Assembly: GCA_049724395.1 (NCBI GenBank)
Contig: JAUGWO010000082.1
Coordinates: forward strand, 62,001 to 126,000
Direction: 5' to 3'
Source: Spongospora subterranea f. sp. subterranea
Lineage: Eukaryota; Endomyxa: Phytomyxea; Phytomyxea; Plasmodiophorida
Length of the DNA stretch: 64,000 bases
Numbering within the stretch: position 1 is the first letter of the stretch; the number at the start of each line of letters is the position of its first letter. This document shows, one piece after another, positions 36,701 to 49,300 of this stretch. A program made the position numbers and the translations under genes. A model generated the notes under the pieces. That model did not search any database and had not been told where the DNA came from. It worked only from the letters and a program-made list of their open reading frames with translations.

Positions 36701-36840
36701 GTCGTTCAACATCGCGCTACGTTAATGGACAAGAGATGTGCAACAGCGGAACTACCACACTGACTATTCAGCCAAGGGGCGTATTAACAACTATACGCTT
36801 CTGTGTACCAAATGTACCTTAATACAATCACTCACGGCCC
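33729..36840 (+). mobile_element. Ty1/copia LTR retrotransposon fossil
   Basis: A broken copia-family element in plus orientation. Parts in copia order are recognisable: protease region near 34.1 kb (DSGA motif), GAG-pre-integrase with HRRFGHAS near 34.48 kb, integrase about 34.6-35.1 kb, reverse transcriptase about 35.5-36.35 kb (YVDDSLLTGND; FLGLQAQY), RNase H about 36.43-36.66 kb (SDATKEAIWLQDLLYELG). Integrase before RT marks copia rather than gypsy. It is clearly dead, with well over five disruptions, and moderately old. Clear full-length LTRs were not found; a short sequence shared by both ends (near 33693 and 36822) may be what remains of them. It sits directly upstream of a tRNA-Cys gene. 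Confidence 0.85.
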
Positions 36841-36890
36841 GATCGACGCTCAGATCGACGCTCAGAATTTCAGGAGCAGATGGGCGTAAA

Positions 36891-39248
36891 TTAAGTAGTT
36901 TTTAATGTGTAGAATAAGATATATGCTTGTGTACGAGCTTCATCCAAAACTCTATCCGCTTTGATGGACCTTACAGTTGAATCATCATACCTGAACAAGT
37001 ATTTAGAGGAAACCGAAGAGGAAAGGACAGGATTTACCTAGTCCATTGAGCGGATTTTGGATCGCGATAATCGTGAACATAGTGCCCATTGGATGAATGA
37101 TGGCCCAAATGCGATACAATACTGCATAATGTGTATTCCACACCTAAAAGACATTTGAAAATACAACAGGTCAACGACCGACAAACTTATCGCATTAATG
37201 ATGGAAATCGAACCTGTGTTTGGAGGATCTGAACAGTATTTGGTCATGTCGAGACTGACATCGATCGCGATCGCGTCATTGCGTTTCTTGCAAGAATTCG
37301 TCTGTGAATAGGGAAAGATGAATACGAAATGAAGGGGACGTTCAGGAATTCCCCTCACTTTATGGTCAGATTGAAATCGTTTCAGATGCAGTATTAGCAC
37401 CTCCGATATCCTGTTGATGACTGGCTTGATTATGACCTCGTTGTTTTCGCATCGCTCACATCTGATAACGGAGTTAGCACGAGTCCGTCGAATCAGACCT
37501 CAAAGCTGCTCAAACCTGTATTCGACAGAATGTTCACCAAAATACTCGGACAATAGCCGTTGCACAGCAATCTAGAAAACTTTTAAGATGATTTGGTTCA
37601 GTGGTCGAAAACTGGAAATCATGACCTGTTGACCGTCTGGTGGGTTTAGAACCCATTGGAATGGGGCAGCAGTACAAGAATTGGTGCCAGCACATGCCCA
37701 AAATGCTCTGCCGAATGTCTCAGCTTTTTTGGAAGTTTTAACAATCTGATGCCCATGGAGTTGGCATGTTGGGGTTGATAAAGGATTGGATGACGATGAG
37801 TTAGGCAGATCTAGGGAATAATTCCAGCACTCCTCAGTATTGGCCCTGCACATCGGTTGAACACAGATGATTGGCGTTGATAGTCCCGGTACCTGATGTA
37901 TTGGCACTTAGAGCATTGCAAGGTATTGGCAGTAATACTGATAAATTGACGAATTCCAGGGATGTTCAGCCTCGTCTATAGCAAAACTACCAATAAGAAC
38001 ATAGGCAATCGAAGTGCACGTTGGCGGATAGATGCGCCATCCACACCTTCAGGTTAAATTTAGAGTCATTTGGCGGTAACGCAACAATATCCACACAAAG
38101 CTGCTCGATCAGTTGTGATAGGAATTCATGCGCATCTTGCTGTGCTCGACCAGCAAATACGGGCTGGTGTTGCCCCAAACCTGAATACAGAATACAGGAT
38201 TGAATTCATCATCTAACACCGATATCACTATACTGGTTCAACTAACTTCGCCTTAACTGTCTGGTTTCAGAAGCGGCTCCATCACCAGAATCACCACTTT
38301 GCAGTAGTCGCCCGACTTTCAAAAACGTGTCTAATACAGATTGCTGTTCTGACTCCTGATCTGCCCAGAATATGAATACCGCCATAGGGATAATGATGAT
38401 GAGATACCATCGAGTTCCTCATCTAAGTCTATTGGCACGATGACTGTAGAGCGCGACTCAATGAACTTGACCAGCTCGCTCACTAACGCTGAGGACTTGT
38501 GCAACGCGCTCAAACACGAGTTCATATAACAGCTATTGCCGATATTACGCAAACCCCCTCTCGAATAATTCGACACAATGATATCTCGGGATGGAGAAAA
38601 CGGCCTGTTCGTAGATGGAGGAACATTCTCCTCATCAAAGTCATCGAAGTCCAACGCCTTTTTGACCTTAAGTCGAGTCGGAGTCCGGACCGGAGATGAT
38701 CGCTTTGCTGTCAAGCATTTTCTGGTATTATTGACGGTGCAATTGCTAGAAATGTTTTTCTTAGAAATCAGTTGTCTGCCGAGCGACAACGTAAATACCG
38801 TGATGGTGTTGACGGAGATGGCGCAATATAGCCAAAACTGGCAGGCGCAGAGTAAACCGCCGGAACAAACGATTGTGTTTTTGCCGGCTATATCACCGTC
38901 AGACGTGACCACTCAACATTGGCCGACGGGAATCTTTACCGTTAGAGTATTCGGCATCACGATACCGAACTGGCGATGGCGCTTGGGGAGAATACTTCGG
39001 GGATAAGACATGGGAGATGGGGTCGCAGCATGTGGAATTGGGACTGGTCTACGCTTGCATGGCGCCCTCTCCTTATCAGGATTGAAATCCGATGTGATTT
39101 CCTTGATCAATGCGAACAACCTCTTTGTGATTGATCGTTGTTCAATCAATGAATCTATCGCCCAAGATGATCAAATTACCTGAACGTCGTACCCGTGATT
39201 GAAATTGATTTCCAGCATTTTGTTTGATGTTTTGTATGTGAAGGACAT
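36891..39248 (-). CDS. Ubiquitin-specific protease (USP37-like) with internal GRF zinc finger
   Basis: Cysteine protease that removes ubiquitin. Blocks in order on the minus strand: RGGLRNIGNSCYMNSCLSAL (catalytic Cys, about 38.5 kb), FAGRAQQDAHEFLSQLIEQL (about 38.1 kb), zinc pair LQCSKCQYIR, WNYSLDLPNSSSS, second pair CERCEN, LILHLKRFQ, HLGHHSSNGHYVHDY (catalytic His, about 37.1 kb) and, after the last intron, YDDSTV..QAYILFY with stop at 36891. The extended N-terminus and KKALDFDDFDEENVPP recall USP37/26/29. Inserted after SLDLP is a GRF-type zinc finger (CQLHG..FGRAFWAC..CTAAPFQW, 37649-37768). Introns of about 46-53 nt restore frame (for example at CQYI/RANTEECW). The start is uncertain: an ATG at 39248 opens MSFTYKTSNKMLEINFNHG, but the following splice is unclear. 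Confidence 0.78.
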
Positions 39249-39382
39249 TTTGGATGCGTACGCCTTATCGATAGGGTTTTGTGTAATCCTCCAAATACCA
39301 ACCTCGGGGTTTAACTATAACGACAATAATAAGACCCTTATATGCGTATTGTCAAGAACTTTGCTCAACACCACAACGAAAA

Positions 39383-39850
39383 CTATGTATAATTGATGAG
39401 ATTTGACCCAACCGTTCTCTCGAACGCGAAATCCCTAGCCATAGAGGCAGGATATACGCGCAGCACCAGATCATTGTAAGATTCGTTCGAGACTCGATAG
39501 ATCCGTACTGATCCAACGTCGGACGTATTGTAGGCACCTGAAACAGCTTTCCCTTTGCAGATAATCTCCAGTATTAATACAGCCTGCATATCGATTCCCA
39601 GTATGCAACTGCCCCCCAAGACAATTCTGCAAAATAGATTCCCCGCAGAACTGGGAAATTATGGCGCCATTTTCCTGCCGTGTCCGCCGAAGCGGCGACC
39701 CAAATGATATCATTGAAGTAAACGCTGTATATGCTTCTTAGTTTATGATATATGGCCATCTCGATCAATAAACGAGAGTACCTTTATCACGAGAAGACCA
39801 GTCGAAATTAAACGGAATGCGTTTAACGTCCTAGGGCTCCTCATGGCGTC
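39383..39850 (-). other. Protein-like minus-strand segment, unidentified
   Basis: Overlapping open frames on the minus strand read like real protein: one ends VYFNDIIWVAASADTAGKWR (about 39.7 kb), another runs GKAVSGAYNTSDVGSVRIYR and LVLRVYPASMARDFAFERT (about 39.4-39.55 kb), and upstream KRIPFNFDWSSRDK precedes a GT. The pattern of W/D and 'S-DVGSVRIYR' is faintly WD40-like. No full gene model can be built and the satellite lies upstream, so this may be a small gene or a remnant. Function unknown. Confidence 0.25.
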
Positions 39851-40121
39851 GTTTCGGCTTGTCAAGGCACTTTCAGTTTTGCTAATTTTAATATCAGTGG
39901 TGTTTTTGTAGTGCTTCTGAGTGTAAATATCATAACGTTGGCAGCTCTAAAAAACCTACTCTCATATGCCGACCTCAAAACCACAGAAGATGATACTGCG
40001 AGTTTGATCTAATGCAGCGAATACGAAAATATGAATGGTTAAGTCTCGCTGCGTAAATGGCATTTCGTTCGGTAAATCGGTCGAAGAGCATAACAGATAC
40101 CCGGTGATATGTTCAATGATC

Positions 40122-42158
40122 GAGTGTCACTGATACAGATTATTATGTCCTTTGATCACATTTAATGAGCGATTACTGATACAGATTATTATGTCCTTTG
40201 ATCACGTTTCATAATGCAGTGCCACTGATACAGATTATTATGTCCTTTGATCACGTTTCATGATGCAGTGTCACTGATACAGATTATTATGTCCTTTGAT
40301 CACGTTTCATGATGCATGTGTCACTGATACAGATTATTATGTCCTTTGATCACGTTTCATAATGCAGTGTCACTGATACAGATTATTATGTCCTTTGATC
40401 ACGTTTCATAATGCAGTGTCACTGATACAGATTATTATGTCCTTTGATCACGTTTCATGATGCAGTGTCACTGATACAGATTATTATGTCCTTTGATCAC
40501 GTTTCATGATGCAGTGTCACTGATACAGATTATTATGTCCTTTGATCACGTTTCATGATGCAGTGTCACTGATACAGATTATTATGTCCTTTGATCACGT
40601 TTCATAATGCAGTGTCACTGATACAGATTATTATGTCCTTTGATCACGTTTCATAATGCAGTGTCACTGATACAGATTATTATGTCCTTTGATCACGTTT
40701 CATAATGCAGTGTCACTGATACAGATTATTATGTCCTTTGATCACGTTTCATAATGCAGTGTCACTGATACAGATTATTATGTCCTTTGATCACGTTTCA
40801 TAATGCAGTGTCACTGATACAGATTATTATGTCCTTTGATCACGTTTCATAATGCAGTGTCACTGATACAGATTATTATGTCCTTTGATCACGTTTCATG
40901 ATGCAGTGTCACTGATACAGATTATTATGTCCTTTGATCACGTTTCATAATGCAGTGTCACTGATACAGATTATTATGTCCTTTGATCACGTTTCATAAT
41001 GCAGTGTGATCAGATTATTACTTTGATCACGTTTCATAATACAGATTATTATGTCCTTTGATCACGTTTCATAATGCAGTGTCACTGATACAGATTATTA
41101 TGTCCTTTGATCACGTTTCATAATGCAGTGTCACTGATACAGATTATTATGTCCTTTGATCACGTTTCATAATGCAGTGTCACTGATACAGATTATTATG
41201 TCCTTTGATCACGTTTCATAATGCAGTGTCACTGATACAGATTATTATGTCCTTTGATCACGTTTCATAATGCAGTGTCACTGATACAGATTATTATGTC
41301 CTTTGATCACGTTTCATAATGCAGTGTCACTGATACAGATTATTATGTCCTTTGATCACGTTTCATAATGCAGTGTCACTGATACAGATTATTATGTCCT
41401 TTGATCACGTTTCATAATGCAGTGTCACTGATACAGATTATTATGTCCTTTGATCACGTTTCATAATGCAGTGTCACTGATACAGATTATTATGTCCTTT
41501 GATCACGTTTCATAATGCAGTGTCACTGATACAGATTATTATGTCCTTTGATCACGTTTCATAATGCAGTGTCACTGATGATATGTCCTTTGATCACGAT
41601 TCATAATGCAGTGTCACTGATACAGATTATTATGTCCTTTGATCACGTTTCATAATGCAGTGTCACTGATACAGATTATTATGTCCTTTGATCACGTTTC
41701 ATAATGCAGTGTCACTGATACAGATTATTATGTCCTTTGATCACGTTTCATAATGCAGTGTCACTGATACAGATTATTATGTCCTTTGATCACGTTTCAT
41801 AATGCAGTGTCACTGATACAGATTATTATGTCCTTTGATCACGTTTCATAATGCAGTGTCACTGATACAGATTATTATGTCCTTTGATCACGGTTCATAA
41901 TGCAGTGTCACTGATACAGATTATTATGTCCTTTGATCACGTTTCATAATGCAGTGTCACTGATACAGATTATTATGTCCTTTGATCACGTTTCATAATG
42001 CAGTGTCACTGATACAGATTATTATGTCCTTTGATCACGTTTCATAATGCAGTGTCATAATGCAGTGTCACTTGATACAGATTATTATGTCCTTTGATCA
42101 CGGTTCATAATGCAGTGTCACTGATACAGATTATTATGCCATTTGATCACGTTTCATG
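40122..42158. repeat. Satellite array, 49-bp unit, about 41 copies
   Basis: Near-identical head-to-tail copies of a 49-bp unit (CACTGATACAGATTATTATG then TCCTTTGATCACGTTTCATA and ATGCAGTGT). A single A/G variant (cataatg/catgatg) is mixed in the left third and almost fixed as A to the right. Truncated or rearranged units occur near 41006-41045, 41577-41600 and 42045-42075. Edge units are diverged (left 'cacatttaatgagcg', right 'gccatttgatcac'). Contains the palindrome TGATCA but no coding frame. Confidence 0.98.
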
Positions 42159-42288
42159 AATCATGAATAATATGGTGCAGTGGGGGCCTCCGTCTCAGTA
42201 ATGGGGCTGCGTCTGCCGATACAGAGTGGCCAGGCCCTCTTGTTTCTATTGCCTTTGGCTTTGGGATTGAGGTTCCTGGTAGTCAATC

Positions 42289-43010
42289 ATGACCGACTCA
42301 ATGGATGTCGACGGCGACATTGAAAATGTTAATAAGAGCGGAACGGATCAGATTCCAGGGTCAGGTGTGGATGACAACGCCCCTAGGGTTCAAGTCAAGA
42401 AGTGGAATGCAGTCGCATTATGGCGATGGGGTAAGATGTCTTCCATATTTACCTGCACCATGATGGCCGTTATTTTTTCAAGTGGTTATGGTAGAGCTTA
42501 TGTATATGAATAATGCCATAATGTGCTTTTTGTCAACCAATATCAACAGTATTTATCAGTTCACTTTTTAGATACTGAGTATGATACCTGCGCAATCTGT
42601 CGTAATCTAATCATGGAATTGTGTAAGAAATTGTTTGGCAGACAATGTATGATTTAGTGTTCATGTAAGTGCCCAGGTATCGAGTGCCAAGCTGATCAGC
42701 GATCGGAATCTAGTGGAGATTGTACAGTAGCTTGGGGAGGTAATTCTCGTTCATCTTGCTCTCCAACGTCATTGCTAATATTTACTTCTTGCTTCTGTGT
42801 ATAGTTTGCAATCACGGTAATATTGTTGAGTTAGTCGGATGACAAGTTGGGCTCTGACAATGTGCATTAGCGTTCCACTTTCACTGTATTAGCAGATGGC
42901 TTGCAAATCGTGGCGTTTGCCCATTAGGTAAGTTTCGAGACATTGCTAATGAAAAATTTTGCTTATCCGCAACAGATAATCGCGATTGGGACTTCCAACG
43001 TTATGGATAG
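42289..43010 (+). CDS. RBX1: RING-box protein RBX1/ROC1 (six exons)
   Basis: Catalytic RING subunit of cullin-RING ubiquitin ligases; it binds the cullin by its N-terminal strand and recruits E2. Exons: 42289-42430, 42572-42622, 42677-42739, 42805-42816, 42871-42927, 42976-43010, giving 119 aa (human 108). All phases agree. The cullin-binding strand [14 protein letters not shown] is intact. Zinc ligands are all present: CAIC, the next pair in MELCIECQ, DCTVAWGVCNHAFHFHC and CPLDNRDW (the Asp of the third site). Exon 4 has only 12 nt and supplies the VCNH of the ligand loop. The start ATG lies 130 bp right of the satellite array. Downstream it converges with VPS13. Confidence 0.97.
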
Positions 43011-43392
43011 TGAAAGCTGAGGATGGCGTAGCACCTTTTAATATATCCTGCTAACAAGGCAGTTGTTTGACTTATGGAACTACTTCTGGGTGATTTTCAC
43101 ATTTTGCCACTGTTTGAGCCCGTAGGAACTTTGTAACGAATCGAAAAATTTTTCGCGACAGGTGCCACTTTGGCCAAAACATCCATGCAACATAATGTCG
43201 AATACTGTAAATGGATTTTGAATGTCGACACCACAGAAATTTTGTATTAAGCGTGGCAATATTGTATTAAAGCGTGATGGGTTGCATCAAATCAAACTCA
43301 GCTGAAATCACGTCGGGACCTTTAGTATAATCCACTCGAAGAACTCCATAAACCCAATCAATTTCTGTATCACCAGATTTTATAGCTGTAGT
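43011..43392. other. Convergent spacer between RBX1 and VPS13
   Basis: This 382-bp stretch holds the 3' ends of both genes. No gene or RNA seen. Confidence 0.6.
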
Positions 43393-46300
43393 CTATAACC
43401 ATGATGAGTCAGAATTATGATTCAAATGCATCTTCCTGATACGTACTTTGCCAAGAGTCATAATATCTTCCTGTGAAAGCGTAACAGAGTTGGCCATCTT
43501 TGAAATCTTTTCTTGTAGCACATCTGTAATGTTGAGCCAAGTTGTCCCTGCGCCGAATGTGGCATTGCGGATAATTGGAGTGCAATTGCGAATATGACTC
43601 ATAATCCATTCAACAACACCATTAGCCTATACACGTATCACCTACCAACAAAGCAAATTCAACAAAAGTTACCTCAGCAGACGAATCCGTTTTGATGACG
43701 TGGTAATGAGAGTCCAGTCTCTGCAAAATTACGATAGTTCCGTCTACTGACACCGACTTAATCTGATTCAGACCAGCTGAGAAGTGGATTTGAGATATAT
43801 CAGATTGCGGTTCAGATATAGCGTTCGTTTTCGCCGCAATAACTCGGAAATTGGTTAATACGACCAATCTAGTTGCAGTAAGAAATCAAACATGTGAAAG
43901 ATGTAATTGCATGGGTCGCTTACAATGACTTCCGATGACTCTTATTAGTAAGATGGCTAATCTCTCGAGAATCAATATATGACTCTTGGTGCGCTTGATC
44001 CTTAGTCAGCGGAACTGGCAGTTGGGCTAAATAAAGAATTAAAAAAAAACGCCAACAACATTCCATTTACGTACATAATAAGTTGCTGCTGGACCAAATT
44101 ACGGCTTGTCCTGTATCATATGCTATAACCGATAATTACGGTAGCAAAGAAACCCAATACCTTTCGCAGCTTCAAGGTCAAATGGAGTAAGAATGCCAGA
44201 TCTGGGGATATAACGGGGTAAACGTATTCGTTCTGATCCCAAAAAAATATTCGGCCCTCCTAAAAGTCCTTGAAAGCCTAAAATCAGTGTTAAACTACAC
44301 TAGAATGCTAGAAATCGAAAACATCTAGACCTTGTACGGTATGCGTTCCAAGGTCAATAGCACCAACGACAGGACGAGTAATCAAGCTTGCTCCTCCTTT
44401 TACAATTCCTGAAACCTAATGTTTAGCGAATACAGAGCAGATAAAGATGCGTGATACCTTTAAAAAAGCCAAATGCACCGCCAGAACGAAGGCCTTCAGC
44501 GGGTTTTGTAACCATACCTTTCAAACCTCCCATAATTCCTGAACCAAGGGCTGCTAGTCCTGTAACCCCAGTAGTTTGTGGGAAAAAAGGCAAAAAATTC
44601 AGGCTAAACCAACCTGTCCCGACGTGATGCGTTTCGGTTCCTTGAGCAGCTCCCCGAATGCGTTCACGCTCATCCTTAACATGAACACAGCATTAGCGAG
44701 ACTGAGCGCAACATCTTTCGTGAGCAAACCAGTTCTCTCTTTTCAAGGAAGCTTCTATCCATCGACAAAACAGCGACCCCAGTTCCTAATGTTGAAGTAA
44801 TCTGCCCAGCCGAAGAGAGTATACCTCCAAGGGTATGCTGGACGAACCGCTGCGAGCCACTCGCAAGACCCTTTCCAAAATCCAGGGGGCTGGATACAAT
44901 GCCCTGCAACAAATATTTGGCTTCAAGACAAACATGAGCGTGAATGAATACCTCTGCAGGATCGTAAAATAGATGTTTGAACCCCTTTCCGAGGTTGGAA
45001 ACCAGCCCAATAGGATTTCCAATAACAGATAAAGATCCTAAAATTTTGTAAACTTGTCGAAGACCCTGGAGAATGTAATGTCTCCGAATTGGGGCAATAA
45101 GCGATGACCTTGGCAAAAACATCACAACAAAGCAACTTTAAGAAAATCAGACCTTACCAAGACCCATAAATGTCAAACAACTCCAGAGAGTCCATTCTGA
45201 TAGGAGCCGTCTATTGCCTAGTTAGCCATGCAAAAGAATAGTGACTGATTGATTTTACCTGAACAGAAGTAAAAGTAACACCAGCAGCACCTAGCAACAT
45301 ATCAACAGGATTCGGACGGCGCGAGACGACCCGAGACCGTGCATCTTCACGTCGCGCAAGATCAGGCTGTCCCGTGATCAATATTTCACATTATGGTCTG
45401 CTTTTCATATACCTGAATGGTTACGTTCAATGCAATTGGCTGCAGTGTCAGACGTCGGATAAAAACATTTTGTGCTGAACCTGTTGAGAATGAGTACAGA
45501 GATGTAGCACTGATAACGCATCCAGACCTGGTTCTGGAAAAGACCTCGGTTTTTCAACGTCAATTCCGACGACATGCTGCTCGGTTTCATCAAAAGCTTT
45601 GAAAGACCCCATTAACCTTATTGCCAATTCGTAGACGATCCAAACAAGCTCTTCTTCAAGGAATATCTCGCTGTGCTGCAGAAGGAAATCGGCAAACTCT
45701 ATATTTAAAAACCCTAGGAAGAACCGTTGTGAAAAAATAGTGCAGGGACAGCTCAATTGAACCTTCATTTTTTCTATTCGTCCAGACAAACAGAGCGAAC
45801 TGGAACCAAGGCGGAATCTTGCGTTGTGAACCATGATGACGTTTCTTGCAAAAAAATACAGGGAAAATAGATTCTTGTGTCTGGTTGTCGCCTTGAAATA
45901 GGTCAACGCTAGACAGGAAGCCCTGAAAAGCAATTAGCAATGCAGCCGATGTGCGTTCCATTTACGAACCGTCGCTGTTTCTGATGAATTCAAGGAAACG
46001 CTGATGTTACGTAAGCAAAGGTAGACAACCTCACGAGGGCGCTTGTCAATAAGCGACACTCCAATATGAGGAACAGCACTTTGCACGAAAGATTAGTTGA
46101 CCTAATAAAGTCAAACATCAACGTACACTGATATTTGAGAAACAGGCTGTTCAAGCGCTTCCACGTCGAAGGTCGTCGGGGATGACACGCTCATAGACAA
46201 ACAGACTTCATTGTTTCCTTGTGAAAAGCCAACCCATGCCCGGTCAAAAGACTAATACAGATCCTTAACAGCAAGTATCCAACTACTCAACAATACGAAT

Positions 46301-49300
46301 TCACCTTTGAAAACGGTGCTATGCACGAGCCCAAATCCGTGTACGATATTGATCCCTTCTCATCAATATTCTCTTCGCGCAAAGTGAGAGTAAGAGAACC
46401 ATTTAGCCCCTGGGAATTGTTTAGCCCCGGGCGTCTTGATAACGGAGAGACATCTGATCATTACCTGAGATGTGTTGCCGGTTATAGAAAACGCAAAGAT
46501 CTCATTGGTAACACCAGCGACAATACATCCGTTTTGATCACGTAATAACGCCATTGAGGATGTCCCCTGTATTCGCGTTTTTACATATAGTTTTATCTTA
46601 GGGAGCACCGTGACTTACATCATATGGACCTTGGGCATTTACCTTGAAATCGCATAATAGGCGGGGACAAGTTGACACCACATCGTTACTTTGTTGGCTT
46701 TGAGCGTTTCAAACTCAAAATGAACTGATTTTGAAGGACTTACTTTTCCAGCGAGGAACCAAAAGTTTCAAAATTGAACTTGGACTCGAATTTGCATACC
46801 CCATTGGACCTAGACAGAATTGATCATTCGCTGGAACTTCGATAATAGGAAATTTACACTTTTGTTGAGGCTAGTTGACCTCGAAAACCAACTACCGATA
46901 CTTGGATATCAACAACCTGGATTTGTTGTGCCTGAGGCACGATTAAACACAGAATAAATTCGTAAAATTCTGCTAACTTCCGATTTAGAAAGACAGTTTG
47001 CTGAATCGATGAGGAAGCTACTGCTTCTTGTCCTTCGTTTTTCCATAACTCGACTGATTCGATGCTGCGCAAAACTTGCCGATTAACATCAATGATTTTG
47101 CTAAGGTCTACGACGCAAATTCAGCAAACCTCTAGAATCGATTCCCAAAAATACCTTTAACTTTTTCGTTCAACAAATCTGATTTTGAACCAAAATAGCG
47201 AATTTGAAGGTGAGCTTGCCCAATGATATCCTTAACTCAAGTCAATATAGACCAATTCAACGTTCGAAGCGGCGACTTACTCCAGCGGGGACCCATTTAT
47301 CGATTCGGTCTGACTCCTTCAAAGCAGAGATATCGAGGGGAAATTCAATTCTCCGGATTAACTGGCTAGGATCGCCTTCATAAAATGACACGCATAGCAT
47401 CGGATAAGGCTCATTAGATTTGATGCGAAAGTACGACTTGAAGTTCCAAAACGGATTTAACAGATCTTGGAAACCTGAGCAAATTCGATAAAATGGCGAA
47501 TGGATTGCTAAGATACGAAGTACCATCGCTTCGCGAAGTTTCGCCCGAGAAAGTCACAGTTGCGAATACCGACCCTCGTTCATGCTGCGGTTTCAATCCA
47601 CTAATTTCCACCTTTATCGATTACGTTAGAAAATCATCTCGAATCCTTCCGAAACTCTTACCAAATTCAAGTAAATAAAGCTAGAATCACTGAGAGACCC
47701 AATTGAGCCAATTCCACAACACTCGACCTTCGCCCGAGTCCATTGGACCAACTAACATGGTGAGATTAGCTGAATACATACACCTTGGGCGTCAATGGGG
47801 ACTGACAGATTCATCTAAACTCTCTTGAAGAAACTTGTGAAAGTATATTAGAGTTTGAGGGCTTCCAACAGACTCGGTAATGCATAATTGTTTCATCGGC
47901 CCAATAGATTTACTTGAAATCTTCAACTCATGTAAAAAAGGTTCGGTAGATACCATTGACTCGTGGAAGTCCTATGTCGCAATTTGTCATTGTTCCAGCG
48001 GTCAACCAACGCTAAACCAGGTTAAACCTGTGCCATTGATAAATCTACTTCAAGCGTATGACACTGTTTCCAGCATCGCCTGTCGATAGGAAAATGAACT
48101 GCAGCAAAATAGTTCTTTGAACAGTTCCATCACGAAGAGCAAAAGGTTTCGCATTTGCTGGTGGCAAGGATATCCAATAATCTTCTCCTTTTTGTTGAAA
48201 CCTAACCTGAAACAAAAATCACGGTGAACGGAATGCAACAAAGAAATGAAAATGAACTACTTGAGCAGTGACAGTACGGTTTTCTATGGTTACTGGCGCT
48301 AAAGAAGGCTTTTGATGTGATAACAAAATGAAATTGGAGGATCCGCTGGCCATTTGGACTTCCAAGCGAACCAGTCGAGAACCAGATGCACCGTAATTTA
48401 CAGGAATGGTGTCATCTATAACATTGGAGAGAGAGAAAGGGGCAGACCTATCACAAGTGTCAAACTGACAGAGTAAAGCCTATGTTTGGCATACCATTCG
48501 GCAGCAGGATGATCGTGCTTGATGCACAAATGCTCAGGTTGTGCCGAGTCGTCCCAGTAATATATGATATGACGGCTTGAGGAAAGAACTCTAGACTCAG
48601 ATTCCGTTCCAGCTTGCTTAATCAATATAGGAAACTGAAGGGAGTTGACGAGAATATAACGTGGAGAAAACGTTATCTAAAGTCGTGGATGAGCTCAATC
48701 ATGTATATTGACCAACTGAAATACCGCTTTGGTGCGAGTAAACGGCGCAGGACACAGCGAGACGTTGACATTAAATTGGTAAAGCGCGGCACCCACATGA
48801 ATCGCTGTTACGTCGGATGCTCCCGCTGCACTGATCAGTATAGGATTCGACCAAGAAGAGTTTTGATCAGAAAGCCGCAAAAAAGCATGCCCTGTATTTG
48901 AACTGAACATTAATGGTTCATTTAACTGAGTGGAACGGTCGGGTTCAGCATCCGTTTCCGGTGCCGGAAAATACTGAGGCACTTTCGTGAACTGAAGACA
49001 TTATCAAATATTGAACTGAGATTGCTGATAGATGATTGCCTTATCCGAAGAAATCTGCAGATTTTCGCCGTTCGGAAGTTGAACAAGATCGTATACCCAA
49101 TATTGTACAAGCACGGTGAGCCTGTCTCCATGAAGTTCGACATCGAGAGTTAGGGTGCCTCCAGACGAATCCGCGACAAAAATTTGAGATGAAGCTATGG
49201 GACCACAAAGGGTGATCGGCGAGCTCCAGGAACTAGAAGAGTATCACAGAGAGAAATTGTGTCATTGCAAAAAATCAAGCAACGACCTCATGAAAGGAAG

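Noticed and set aside
40122-42158. CRISPR-like array
   Set aside because: Units are contiguous 49-bp copies with no unique spacers, and the genome is eukaryotic; it is a satellite.
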